A stretch of 64,000 nt of DNA from assembly GCA_009731375.1 (NCBI GenBank), contig BJOX01000095.1, positions 610,694 through 674,693 of the forward strand, written 5' to 3'. Position 1 is the stretch's first letter; each line of letters starts with the position of its first letter. Shown in pieces: positions 43,688 through 57,069 of this stretch. The notes under the pieces were generated by a model. It searched no databases and had not been told where the DNA came from. It saw nothing but the letters and a program-made list of their open reading frames with translations. This stretch comes from Paulinella micropora (taxonomy: Eukaryota > Cercozoa > Imbricatea > Euglyphida). Made by a program: the position numbers and the translations under genes.

Positions 43688-43973
43688 ACATTTGTAAGTA
43701 TTGACTAACCCCCTCAGCTGCGAGGAAATTATAATACCAACCGGCATTCACTTGAATACACACACTGCTGTCATTTAGTAGACCCCTAACTTGAATCTTA
43801 GTAGTCTGTCAAGCAAGCCTGTGTACTGAATAAACTGGAATTGACCGATCCAGAGTCTTTTGGTACCTTCCCTGACCTCGGAAGTATTGAGGTCAATTGA
43901 CAGCCGTGTGTGTTTTCAATTGATTGCCGGTTGGTAATTTCCTCGCAGGGGGTTAGTCCAGACTTACATTTGT
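43688..43973. mobile_element. 270 bp fold-back element with 8 bp flanking repeats, related to the LTR end
   Basis: ACATTTGT occurs at 43688-43695 and 43966-43973. Between them the ends are inverted: AAGTATTGACTAACCCCCT.. and ..GGGGGTTAGTCCAGACTT, with imperfect pairing over about 80 bp (ACCAACCGGCATTCA against TTGCCGGTTGGT). The right half matches the last ~150 bp of the LTR of the adjacent retroelement (AATAAACTGGAATTGACC, GGAAGTATT, GCCGGTTGGTAATTTCCTC). The left end is the same LTR end in reverse. Confidence 0.7.
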
Positions 43974-45136
<1,163 letters not shown>

Positions 45137-45972
45137 TCAATCACCTCCTTTCCTGCCCTTCCTCTTCTTGCCTGGTTTCTTCTTTCCTTTCGTCGGGGCT
45201 TCTGCGGGCATGTCACCACCTAGCCATGGCCATGAATAGAGCTCACTATTGCAGACATGGCGCAGTCGCACCTGAACCAGCGTCTGCGGCGTCGGTGACG
45301 CCTGCAGAGTCGACGTACTCCGACATGCTCGTGCCTGCTTCTTCTGCCTTTAACCGAGTCCGCTCCACGCTCGTCGTTATTCCCTCACTGCTTGCTAGGA
45401 GAATTTCCCTTGCCGCAAAACAAAACAAAAAAGACTTTGTTGGGAACTTGGAGGCGCCGTTGCAACTTACTTGTCGACTGTTTCAATCAAAATGGTTGGC
45501 ATTTCGCGGTCTGGCGCAAGCTTTGCTGCGGAAGACATGATGCCCTAGCACACACAAATATATACAAGGATCACGTGATTGATGAACTTGACGATCGAAC
45601 GTTGAGCAGAGTGGATTAGTACTGGAATACCTGTAAGTCTCCCGCTGCGTCAGCAGGAAGAGTTCCTTTCGCTAAACAACAAAAAATAACACACCAAGAA
45701 CACAAGGACAAAAATTTCTAAGCGAGAGAAAATAATTCAGATCGCGGGAAGACGCCAACATTTATACAAGTGCAATATTAGAAATCATACAAAACACTGT
45801 CTGAGCAAGAGAGCAAACCATGAAGACACAGTCCGTGAGGATCCGAGATAGCAATGCCTGTCACTCCCGCTGTGGCACCGCTAAACCCATCACACAGTTG
45901 AGATTTTGGAGGGCAATCATTGTTTCTGTGTACTGACATGCGATCCACCACGGAGATGAGCTTGGCGTCCAT
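45137..45972 (-). CDS. LAMTOR5: Ragulator subunit LAMTOR5-like (HBXIP), compact six-exon gene
   Basis: Minus-strand exons: 45972-45938, 45880-45819, 45671-45631, 45544-45471, 45408-45272 and 45219-45137 (TGA). Phases agree throughout, and introns are 57, 147, 86, 62 and 52 bp. The product is about 143 residues. MDAKLISVVDR.., GVTGIAISDPHGLCLHAKGT, LAPDREMPTILIETVDKEIL and SSEGITTSVERTRL follow human LAMTOR5 piece by piece (VGVLCTDSQGLNLGCRGT, DGITVAVHK). The roadblock-fold protein belongs to the lysosomal Ragulator that anchors Rag GTPases for mTORC1 signalling. This one adds a ~45-residue C-terminal extension ending KGKKKPGKKRKGRKGGD, which animal LAMTOR5 lacks. Without the last splice the frame would end ..SGATAPCLQ, a possible alternative end. 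Confidence 0.85.
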
Positions 45973-46242
45973 GACTTCACAGACAGCTTACGAGACAATG
46001 ATGATGAATGCAAAAAGCCGTTTTGGTAATATTTCTGCCGAATCTAGCGTGATTTCTCAGGTTGACGGGGGCACCCAACAGTTTACGGGCCGGCCAAGAT
46101 AACAGACTGGAAAATCTCCGTTTTTTGCGGACGGTGCAATTCTATTGCTGTTTTTTGCCTCTGAAAGGGCTGTCAAGGCCAAAAAGGCTCTTTGCATCCT
46201 GGCCGGCCCCTCCTGGCCACCAGGAAACTAAAAAAAAGAAAC
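45973..46242. promoter_or_regulatory. Upstream region of the LAMTOR5-like gene
   Basis: 270 bp between the LAMTOR5 start (minus strand) and the DIRS-like remnant should hold the promoter. No TATA-like element stands out. Confidence 0.35.
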
Positions 46243-46245
46243 ATG

Positions 46246-46380
46246 TCCACTTAAAGTCAAAGTAGCAAACTTAACATCAGAGTTTTTGTTTAATAAAAGA
46301 ATACATCACTTGAAAAGTCCAACGTTAATACTGAAACAAGGTCTAAAAAGTTCAAAATGAAAAATTAAAAAGCCAAAATA
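46246..46380. repeat. DIRS-like split repeat, copy 1
   Basis: Matches 46863-47005, sharing ACTTGAAAAGTCCAA and TACTGAAACAAGGTC. Between the copies a ~65 bp unit (GACGCTTGAATGAGARCTTTGTGAAAAG) is itself duplicated at 46446 and 46502. Confidence 0.8.
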
Positions 46381-46862
46381 GATTGTAAAAAGAAAGGGTG
46401 GAAAGAAAAAATTTCAAGCGGGTGTACTGCCACCTGTGAGGAGACAGACGCTTGAATGAGAACTTTGTGAAAAGCAGGAAAACAATTACATGTGAAGAGA
46501 GAGACGCTTGAATGAGAGCTTTGTGAAAAGTAAGTACTAAGTAAGAAAATGAAGCAGACACAAAGGGACAAACCCAAATGCACAAACATGTTTGTGACAA
46601 ATAGAGACTCACAAAAAACAAAGCTGTGTCACAAACTAATCACTTACAATCTGTGACTAATAATGAAAATACTACTTAACAAAGAAAGTCACAAAAAGAC
46701 CAAAGATGTAGAAAATGTCACTAAGTAGAAGTCCTAAAAATATCAGTAACAGTCAGTTGAAATATGAAAAATGATTGTGTCTATAGTCAAGTTCACTGAA
46801 AAACAAAAATACGCTGCTTAGTTTCTTTGCCCCCGAGTAAACAAAAAGTGCGATCACAGTAT

Positions 46863-47005
46863 AGTCAACTTAAAGTCAGAGTACCAAACTTAACAGCAGA
46901 GTTTTTGTTTAATAAAATGATACAGCACTTGAAAAGTCCAAAGTTAATACTGAAACAAGGTCCAAAAAGTTCAAAGTGAAAAAGTAAAAAGCCAAAACCA
47001 CAACT
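46863..47005. repeat. DIRS-like split repeat, copy 2
   Basis: Partner of 46246-46380. It abuts the 3' end of the recombinase frame. Confidence 0.8.
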
Positions 47006-47011
47006 AGCTTG

Positions 47012-48067
47012 TCACTGCGGAAGCGAACGTAATATAGTCTCAATCTGAGTAGGTGTACGCCGACCACCCCGTTGGATGTACCTACGTGCAGCCCTGCGCA
47101 TGGCGAGGTTGAAATTGTCGCTGACAAAAGAGACCATAGCTAAAGTATCTGGATCCAAGGCTCGATTTAGCAGTGCTGCCCGCCCTTGCTGAATGTACTG
47201 TCTTGCAGAAGCGTTTGACACCCAGCGACCCTCCAACATGACGTTCTAGATGCCATCTCCACGCAGGATACACAAAGTGGCGCGATCATGTCGGAGGCTG
47301 TGGAAGACGTACGGAGCCCGCGTAATATCAGTGTCTCTGTTGAGACCCAAAGCTACAAGCGCTGAGGAGAATGTATTCCTCAAGCTGCTAACTGAGACAT
47401 GAAAGAGTGATTGTGCTGGTCCGCGCTGTGAAAGTTGAACTCGGAGCCAGTCACTAACAATGGGGCAGCGAACCGCGACGAACTGGTAACGGCCAGTCTT
47501 GGTAAGGGCGAGACGAAGTTTGACATGGGGAAGATCAACCCCCAATCGGGTGTCAATCACTTCAGCTACATCTGCTACCTTTAGCCCCACAACTTCCGAA
47601 ATACGAAGATAGCCTTCGAAAGCTAAAATGACTGCTACCGCGCAGTCCATGTAGCCACGTGACATAAGGTAGACAGCGATAAGTCTTGTCAGCGGTAAGG
47701 TAAGTGGCTGCCACGGGGTAGGGGGGTGATGCTTACTCCAGCCGCGCAAGTCAGCACGAGCACGTGGCAAGTAGGTGCGAAGCTCCGGCGAATACATAAT
47801 GAGACCATAGAGACACGCATGCATCGCAGAGTAGCCGGACCCGGAGCCCCCTCGACGCAAACACTCCTCATGGAAAAACAGGGAGAGAGCAGCATCCAAA
47901 TCACGAAAAGAAAATATATCAGGGAACTCTTTAAAGGCCCAGATGAGAAAACAGCGCACCGAACGTGCGTAGCGGCGGCGCGTAGAATTTTGGTAGGCGA
48001 ACGAAGCTAAGAAAGAACGATCTCGTATACTAACTGCACTGCCACTGCTAAAAGCGGGACGGACCAT
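47012..48067 (-). pseudogene. Tyrosine recombinase (DIRS-type) with one in-frame TAG
   Basis: One frame of about 350 codons interrupted only by TAG at 47248-47246. Before the stop, FEGYLRISEVVGLKVADV carries the first catalytic Arg, TKTGRYQF the conserved Lys region, and VFHSLRHDRAT the H-x-x-R box. After it, MLEGRWVSN gives the GRW His/Trp position and ARQYIQQGR the nucleophile Tyr. The reading frame ends with TGA. Every catalytic residue is present, so the TAG is the only visible defect. Confidence 0.8.
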
Positions 48068-48095
48068 CAGCGGGGTTCAGAGAAGTATGTACATA

Positions 48096-48600
48096 CTATA
48101 TACGAAGTTTGATGCAGTGAGAAAGAAGCGAGATCGAAAGTCTTAGCATAGGGGGGCGCATGCGCCACGAGGAGGTCCTACCCTTCCTTAAAGAATGAAG
48201 CACTACCTCAGAGTCTGTGAGAAGAGTCAGCCGGAAGCACTGAGCGGGGTGCGAGGCCGCCCATCGGACCGCTGCACTGGAGGCGTACATTTCCAACGCG
48301 TTGATATGAGCACTAAAAACCCAGCGAAAAGAGATGATTGTCATCCACGGTAAGGACCGAACAAAGTCAGCGACTGGGGGAAGAAATCGGAGACACGAGC
48401 ACGAAACAGGAGGCGACACGACCACTCCCATCCCAGACGAAGAAGCGTCAGCAGCCAAAATGCGAGGAAGGTCTGGCGGAGAAAGATCAGCAAACATAAG
48501 AGGGGCCAGGGCCGAGATAGTCTCAAACTCCTTGATGACAGACCAGGGTACTAGTACAGGAAACGTAGAGTGGCTGTACCGGCCCGAGTAGACAAAAAGT
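48096..48600 (-). pseudogene. RNase H-like domain of the DIRS-like element
   Basis: ILAADASSSGMGVVV (D), HINALEMYASSAAVRWA (E) and LLTDSEVVLHSLRKGR (D) form the RNase H catalytic set in the style of DIRS elements. The frame is open further upstream, but that part is repeat and poly-C derived. It lies 28 bp upstream of the recombinase frame. Confidence 0.7.
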
Positions 48601-48660
48601 GCGAGCACAGTATAGTATATACACCTACAACAAAGGAACATGTATACGCTGGCTTCGTTC

Positions 48661-48877
48661 TGATCATTTTCCAACACAAAGCAGAAAGCCAAGAAGTCAA
48701 GAAGCTCATCAAAAAAGCCCAGGAAAAGAGAATGAGTTCCGTTGTGCAGGTCTACGCCCATCCTGCTCCTTCCCCCCCCCCCCACCCTCGCTGGTTTTGC
48801 TTTAGTGTCTAGCTGTTGAGTCTCTGTCGTGTTTTGTTTTTGCTTGCTGTTCGTTTGTTTGTTCTGTTTGTTTTTAG
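48661..48877. other. No gene seen; T-rich tract before an AG
   Basis: A poly-C run at 48773-48784 and a T/G-rich tract lead to TTTTTAG at 48877. Confidence 0.4.
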
Positions 48878-49167
48878 AGAAGCGGCTACAAGAGCAAGAA
48901 ACACCCTCACCTCACCGCAGCCTGAACGACTACGACCTTTACCAGGATTTCCTGGGGTCCCTTCTTCACCACCACAAGGTTCAGCACAGCCATACTCTCC
49001 TACCCTCCCCTCCCCTCCGCTCCCTCCCACTCTCTTCTCCCTTTACCGGCATTTCCTGGGGTCCCTTCTTCACCACCACAAGGTTCAGCACAGCCATACT
49101 CTCCTACCCTCCCCTCCCCTCTACCATGTCTACAAAGTGTGGGGTGGCTCTGCCTCCCTCCCTCCCT

Positions 49168-49220
<53 letters not shown>

Positions 49221-49996
49221 GAAACTGAAAGCTGAAAAATTCTTTCTGCCCTGTCCTGTCCTGTCGTCGTCGCTCTCGTTGTCGCTCTCGCTCTCGCTCT
49301 CATCGTCGCTCTCGCTTTCGTTGTCGCTCTCGCTCTCCTCCCCCCACTCGCTCTCCTCTCTTCTCCCCCTCCCTCCTCTCCTTTCTTTCCCGCTCCCTTT
49401 ACCGGGATTTCCTGGTGTCCCTCCTTTACCACCACAGGCTCAGCACAGCCATTCCCTCCTCCCCTCCACTCCCCTCTCCCTCCCTTCTCCCTTTACCGGG
49501 ATTTCCTGGAGTCCCTTCTTCACCACCCCAAGGTTTAGCACAGCCATACTCTCCTAAACTCATACTCTCCTACCCTCCCCTCCCCTCTCCCTTCCTTCGC
49601 TTCTCTTCTCCCTCCCTTCTCCCTTTACCGGGATTTCCTGGGGTCCCTTCTTCACCACAACAAGGTTCAGCACAGCCATACTCTCCTACCCTCCCCTCCC
49701 CTCCGCTCCCTCCCTACCCTCTCTCTCCCTTTAGGGATTTCCAGGGATCCCTTCTTCACCACCACATGGTTCAGCACAGCCATACTCTCCTACCCTCCCC
49801 TCCCCTCCGCTCCCTCCCTTCCCTTCTCCCTCTCTTCTCCCTTTACCGGGATTTCCTGGGGTCCCTCCTTCACCACCACAAGGTTCAGCACAGCCATACT
49901 CTCCTTCCCTCCCCTCCCCTCCACTCCCTCCCTCTCTCTTCTCCGACTACGACTACGACTACGACTACGACTACGACTACGATCTTAGCTCCGAGG
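48878..49996 (+). pseudogene. Partial upstream copy of the coiled-coil exon 50843-50932, expanded by minisatellite
   Basis: AGAAGCGGCTACAAGAGCAA and CCTCACCGCAGCCTGAA match the 3' two thirds of the exon 50843-50932. The copy then diverges into an 8-unit minisatellite and (GACTAC)n, and ends AGCTCCGAG|GTATGC exactly like the parent. In the parent the bases before this point are GCTCTAG; here they are TTTTTAG, so a cryptic acceptor has formed. The phase (2) does not match the phase-0 neighbours, so use in the mRNA is doubtful. Confidence 0.6.
48946..49940 (+). repeat. ~110 bp minisatellite (8 units)
   Basis: Units contain GGATTTCCTGGGGTCCCTTC / TTCACCACCACAAGGTTCAG / CACAGCCATACTCTCCTACC, then CTCCCCTCCC runs. 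One unit carries a 50 bp (CT)n expansion (49175-49218) and a GTCGTCGCTCTCG stretch. Open in two frames, but with no domain. Confidence 0.9.
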
Positions 49997-50580
49997 TATG
50001 CACAGTTACTTACACGACTCGTTGATATTCACCAATTCTTTTCCTCACAGTAACAAATTTCCAAAAAGCTCGTCAGAGAGAGGTAGAATTCAGCTGAAAG
50101 AAACAAAACTGTGGAGAAAAAACAACAAATTTCAGTCGACTGGCTGCTTGGTGGGTATCCAGTCGACCTGACACCAACTGGCAATGCTTGCGTTAGCATG
50201 CAGCAAAACAGCAATCGTTGTTACATCCCATCTCAGGCCTTTGCACAGACTCGCCTCGGCTCGTCTGAGCAATGTATGAATGTATGTATGTATGTAATTT
50301 ATGTATGTATGTATGTATGCGTGTATGTATAGATGAGCTATTTTGTATGTACGCATGTAGGTAGGTTAGGACTTTCCAAATATCCAGGGAATGGCAATAG
50401 TAGGGCTACATTACATGCTATTTCATTTCACGGCGATCGACAGGCTTCCCGATAGGACTGTGGAAGTTTTACAAACTTGTTATATCCGATTATAATAGAG
50501 TCTATCATGCATGTTTTCTTACCAGCACAGAACTAAGGACTGAAGCTTGAAGAAATGTCTACGCAATAGTTTCGTCATGC
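49997..50580 (+). repeat. Segmental duplication block A
   Basis: Matches 50933-51540 over most of its length, for example GTATGCACAGTTACTTACAC, CTGGCTGCTTGGTGGGTATC, CCTTTGCACAGACTCGCCTC and ATGCTATTTCATTTCACGGC. Together with the exon copies this shows an exon-plus-intron tandem duplication. Confidence 0.85.
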
Positions 50581-50614
50581 ATGTGTGCATGCCACTCTCT
50601 GCTTTATTTCCATT

Positions 50615-50619
<5 letters not shown>

Positions 50620-50658
<39 letters not shown>

Positions 50659-50706
50659 CTCTCTAGATCTCTCTCTCTCTCTCCTCTCTATCTCTCTCTC
50701 TCTCTC

Positions 50707-50737
<31 letters not shown>

Positions 50738-50743
50738 CCTCTC

Positions 50744-50799
<56 letters not shown>

Positions 50800-50800
50800 T
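50620..50800. repeat. (CT)n intron run
   Basis: CT dinucleotides with CCTCT interruptions upstream of the coiled-coil exon. Confidence 0.95.
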
Positions 50801-50842
50801 GTATAGAAATGTGTACATACAGATATACATATCTGCATGTAG

Positions 50843-51543
50843 GTGGCTAAGTTGGAGCGCCAGATCGCTGCTCTAGAGAAGCGGCTACAAGAGCAAGAAA
50901 CACCTCACCGCAGCCTGAATCCCAGCTCCGAGGTATGCACAGTTACTTACACGACTCGTTGATATTCACCAATCACTTTTTATTTTCCTTCCAACTTGGC
51001 TCAAAACACATAATCCTTTCCGCACACTAACAAATTTCCCAACATCTCGTCAGATAGACTTCAGAATTCAGCCACAGTGAAAGAAACAAAACTGTCGAGA
51101 AAGAAACAAAAAATTTCAGTGGACCGGCTGCTTGGTGGGTATCCAGTCGGCCTGACACGATACTGGCAATGCTTGCGTTAGCTTGCAGCAAAACAACAAT
51201 CGTTGTTACACAGTCAGGCCTTTGCACAGACTCGCCTCGGCTCGTCTGAGCAAACAATTCTGTATGTATGTATGTATGTATGTATGTATTTATTTATTTA
51301 TTTATTTATGTATGTATGTATGTATCTAGGTATGTGTGTGTGTATATGAGCTTATATGTATGTATGCATGTAGGTAGGTAGGGTTTCCCCAATATCCAGC
51401 TCGGAATGGCAATTTGTAGACTACAGTACATGCTATTTCATTTCACGGCCATCGACAGGCTTCCCGATGGGACTGTAAAAACTTACAACCTTGTTGTACC
51501 CGATTAGAATAGAGTCTACCAGGCATGCCACTCTTTGCCTTAT

Positions 51544-51583
<40 letters not shown>

Positions 51584-52031
51584 TCTCTCTCTCTCTCTNN
51601 NNNNNNNNNNNNNNNNNNNNNNNNNNNNNNNNNNNNNNNNNNNNNNNNNNNNNNNNNNNNNNNNNNNNNNNNNNNNNNNNNNNNNNNNNNNNNNNNNNNN
51701 NNNNNNNNNNNNNNNNNNNNNNNNNNNNNNNNNNNNNNNNNNNNNNNNNNNNNNNNNNNNNNNNNNNNNNNNNNNNNNNNNNNNNNNNNNNNNNNNNNNN
51801 NNNNNNNNNNNNNNNNNNNNNNNNNNNNNNNNNNNNNNNNNNNNNNNNNNNNNNNNNNNNNNNNNNNNNNNNNNNNNNNNNNNNNNNNNNNNNNNNNNNN
51901 NNNNNNNNNNNNNNNNNNNNNNNNNNNNNNNNNNNNNNNNNNNNNNNNNNNNNNNNNNNNNNNNNNNNNNNNNNNNNNNNNNNNNNNNNNNNNNNNNNNN
52001 NNNNNNNNNNNNNNNNNNNNNNNNNNNNNCC

Positions 52032-52062
<31 letters not shown>

Positions 52063-52127
52063 ATCTATCTATCTATCTCTCTCTCTCTGTCTCTCTGTCT
52101 CTCTCTCTGTCTCTCACTCTCTCTCTG

Positions 52128-52173
<46 letters not shown>

Positions 52174-52214
52174 TATATATATATAATATAATTATATATA
52201 TGTATACGCATATG

Positions 52215-52248
<34 letters not shown>

Positions 52249-52872
52249 ACGTATACTTACATATCTGCATGTAGGAGGCTAAGTTGGCGCGCCAGGTCGC
52301 TGCAGACCTGGCTCCAGCGGAGAGGCTACAAGAGCCAGAAACAGCCTTGGCGCAGAACGCTGCAGACCAGGCTCTAACAGAGAGACTAGAAGAGCAAGAA
52401 GTACCCCACCTCACCCCGCAGCCTGAAGCAGAATCTGAGCTCACAATCTACTTGCTGACTTCACTCTGACTTCACTCAAGTTGTTTGACCAGGGCCGGCA
52501 GGAGCAGGAGAACAAGCAGGACAACCAACAACTTCTTGAGTTCTCTGCGGATTTCAAATTTTCGCTCAAGGATCTGCAGACGGTGGGGATCAAAGAACTA
52601 GACTCGTCTGGTATGTGTGTATGTATCTATTTTTGTAAGTATTATATGTATGTATGTATGTATGTAGGTGCGCAGCGCAGAAAGGGCGGCACCAGCGAGA
52701 ACTTTGATCGGCGCTCAGCCAAGAGCACCGGCTTGACATTTAACCAAGTATGTATGCATGCATGTATGTATGTATTTATGTTTGTATGATCTACGCTCAG
52801 CCAAGAGAATAGGCCTTGATCTTCAACCATGTATGTATTTATGTGTGCATATATACATATATGTAATGTATA

Positions 52873-52908
<36 letters not shown>

Positions 52909-52946
52909 ATCTATCTTCTATCTATCTATCTATCTATCACATTATA

Positions 52947-52988
<42 letters not shown>

Positions 52989-55347
52989 CCTATTTACCTA
53001 CCTACCTATATATCAATTGGCGCTCAGCCAAGAGAATTGACCTGACCTTCAACAATGTATGTGCGTATATATGCATATTTGTATGTACGCATGCATATCT
53101 GCAATGTATGAATGTATGTTTGTATGTTATGCATGTATGTTATGTATCTATGGGTGCGTATGTATGTTTGCAGGATTGCACAGTGGACCGCCGCTGCGAG
53201 GCCGTGAGGAGCGGTGAAATACACACAATTTAACATACTCATATTCATACGTACATCACATCCATCCATCCATCCATCCATCCATCCATACATACATACA
53301 TACATACATTTCGTACATGCATACATAACATAACATAACATGCATGCATGCACGCACTTAGGTGAAGTGCTAGTAACACAGGACGGCGCTGTCGACAAGC
53401 GCTGCGAAGCGGTCAAAACACAATCATACATGCATACATACATGCATACATACATTACATACGTATATTGCTTACATAATTACATACATACATACACATA
53501 CATACATACATACATACATACATGACCTACATACACACATACATACATACATACATAACCTACATACATTACCTACATGCATTTGATGCATACATGCATA
53601 CATGCATGCATGCATAGATTTATACATACATACATGCATACATGCATACATGCATGCATGCATAAACATACATATATAACATGCATACAGACATACATGT
53701 ACACATATACACATACATACATACATACATACTTACATACACACATACGTAGGTGAAGAATGGCACTCTCGTGTACAAGAAACATGCGTCACACATTGAG
53801 GTATGTCATGTATGTATGCAATGTATGTATGTATGTAATGTGTGTATGTCATGTATGTATGTCATGTATGTATATACGTATGTTAGTGATCACTGACGCT
53901 GTGCTGCAAGCCATGATGTGTATGTATGTAATGTAGGTATATATGTGTGTATGTATGTATGTGATGTATGTATGTATGTATGTATGTAATATATGAATGC
54001 ATGAATGTAACGTATAGTCCTATCAGATCACTCACGCTGTGCTGCAAGCCACAATGTGCGTATGTATGTAATGTACGTATGTATGCGTATATTATGTATG
54101 TGATGTAAGTAATGTATGTACTGTCGAAGCATTGACGCTGTGCTGCCATAATTTATGTATGCATGCTATGTTTGGATATATGCGTGTGGGTATGTATTTA
54201 ATGTATATAATTTATGTATGTCTTTATGTAATGTATGTATGCGTGTGTATGTAGTCCTATCATAGCATTAACGCCGTGCGGCAAGCCATATGTATGTATG
54301 TTTACGAATGTGTGTATGTGTGTATGTATGTAGTTTATGTATCAAGGTAATGTGTGTGTATGTGTGCAATGAAGTCGTATGAGAGTACCAACGCCGTGCT
54401 ACAGGCTATGGGCACCAAGGTGGGTTGCTCTTGTTGTTCTTGTCCGTGTGTGTATGTACCTTATTGTCGTTGTTGTCATTATTATGTTAATGCAACATAT
54501 ATTGTTGTTGTTGTTGTTGTTGTCGTTGTTGTCGTCGTTGTTATCGTTGTCGTTGTTGCTGTCGTTGTTGTTGTTGTTGTTGTTGTTGTTGCTATTTTTA
54601 TACATACACGCATACATACATACATACATACGTACATACATACGTACATATACATACATACGTACGTACGTACGTACGTACGTACGTACATACGCACGTA
54701 CATACATATATAAATTACATATATGAGTTGCACATCACACGCAGGCTCTAATTGCTACATGGAATTTGGTGTCATGTACAAGCTATGATGCGCCTGTAGG
54801 TGCGTGGGTAACATATGAAGTCTGATACTGGGTTTGCTGTCATGCGCATGCAATAGAACGACAGACATACATGCATAACATGCAAGATGCGTACATACAT
54901 TCACTACAACGACCTGCATACACGCGTATATCTGTACATGCCTGGCAAATCTACTGTGTGTGTGTGTGTGTGTGTGCTACAAAAAACACGTGTTTGAAGC
55001 TAAGATGCAAGCAGTGTTGGTGGGGAACAGTATACGTGCGCGTATGTGTTTGCTTGTAATGTATATGTGTGTATATTGTTTGTATGTATGTATGTGTGTG
55101 TGTGTGTGTGTTGGCTTGGGTTTGTATGTGTATGTGTGTGTGTGTGTTTGCGTGTGTGTGCGTTTGACTTCGGCCAAGACTAAACGCCTGGTAGGGGACA
55201 TTAGACACAGATATAACATTTAGAAATTTATTGAAAGTGGTGTGTGTACGTGTTTAGCTGACTAAGGAACAGGCTCAGAAGTTAGCTGGTCATATCAACG
55301 ACCCGGTATGTATACATACATGCATACATACATACAAATATATATAT

Positions 55348-55397
<50 letters not shown>

Positions 55398-55459
55398 CAT
55401 ATATGTATATATAATATATATATATATATAATATATATAACATACATACATACATACAT

Positions 55460-55515
<56 letters not shown>

Positions 55516-55528
55516 ATACATATATATA

Positions 55529-55560
<32 letters not shown>

Positions 55561-55565
55561 TTCTC

Positions 55566-55620
<55 letters not shown>

Positions 55621-56618
55621 AAAAATATATATATATGTATATATATGTATATATATATATATATGTATATATATGTGTGTGTGTGTGTGTGTGTATGCAG
55701 TCTCTCAAGTTCCCATGCAAGAACACCACGTACACACGGCAAGGAGAGAAGGATTATGACAACGACAGGGTCTACGACAAGGTACTAACCCTAGTCCAAA
55801 TCCTAAGCCTAATTTCAATTGACGTACCATACACCGTGAAAATGCATACGTGCGCGATGTATGCATATATGCGTGCATTTTAAAATTTCTCCACGCCCCC
55901 CCCCCCCTTCCCTCCTTTTGCTTAATGGCAAAAGTTCCCTCTTGGCTCCTCTGTACTCTTCTTATGTTCCATACTTGTTGAAATAAATATTAGCTTATTA
56001 TTAATTATTGTTAATATTAGCTAATACATAAACAAACATAAAATTTAAATATAAAGCATTGATCTGCTATATTGCTTGCGCCCTCCTTGGTCCTTTCCTT
56101 CTACTCTCATGCTTTAGCTTTGTCTTTCGGCTCACTTTTTCTATCAACTTAATTATTTATTTGTTTGTGATTTATCAATTGTCCTGTTGCAGGAGATTCA
56201 TGATGCATACTACAACGGACAGCCACTCAGTGCGAAGGCATCGGCAAGGGCGCGTCAACAGGTCAGCACCAAAGACCAGTCATGATAGCCAGCTGGCTGT
56301 ACGTAGCTCATGGTCGAACAGAATCTTGCCAACTTGGCCATTCACACGTCACCACCAGTTTTTCCTCCTCGCTTCTTCTTCTTCTTCTTCTTCTTCTTCT
56401 TCTTCTTCTTCTTCTTCTTCTTCTTCTTCTTCTTCTCCTCCTCCTCCTCCTCCTCCTCCTTCTCCTCCTTCCTCTTCTCCTTCTTCTTCTTCTCCTCCTC
56501 CTCCTTCTCATCATCTTCTTCTTCTTCTTCTTCTTCTGCATCATCACCATCTTCTTCTTCTTCTTCTTCTTCTTCTTCTTCTTCTTCTTCTTCTTCTTCT
56601 TCTTCTTCTTCTTTCTGT

Positions 56619-56661
<43 letters not shown>

Positions 56662-56853
56662 GTCTATCTGTCTATCTATCTGTCTATCTGTCTATCTATC
56701 TATCTATCTATCTACCTATCTACCTACCTATCTACCTATCTACCTATCTACCTATCTATATATATACATATATATATCTATCTATCTATCTATCTACCTA
56801 CCTACCATCTATCTATCTAGCTATCTATCTATTTATCTATCTACCTACCTACC

Positions 56854-56888
<35 letters not shown>

Positions 56889-56913
56889 CATCCATCCATC
56901 CATCCAACCTATC

Positions 56914-56965
<52 letters not shown>

Positions 56966-56975
56966 GTCTTCTTCT

Positions 56976-57069
<94 letters not shown>

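Larger units (their letters stand above)
46243..48660 (-). mobile_element. DIRS-like (tyrosine-recombinase) retroelement remnant
   Basis: On the minus strand an RNase H frame is followed by a tyrosine recombinase, as in DIRS/Ngaro/PAT elements. Short repeats recur inside: a ~140 bp block at 46246-46380 and 46863-47005 (AGAGTTTTTGTTTAATAAAA), and a ~38 bp block at 46832-46868 and 48583-48620 (ACAAAAAGTGCGA, CACAGTATAGT). These fit the split direct repeats of that order. No reverse transcriptase is present upstream of RNase H, so the copy is truncated or a deletion derivative. Confidence 0.75.
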
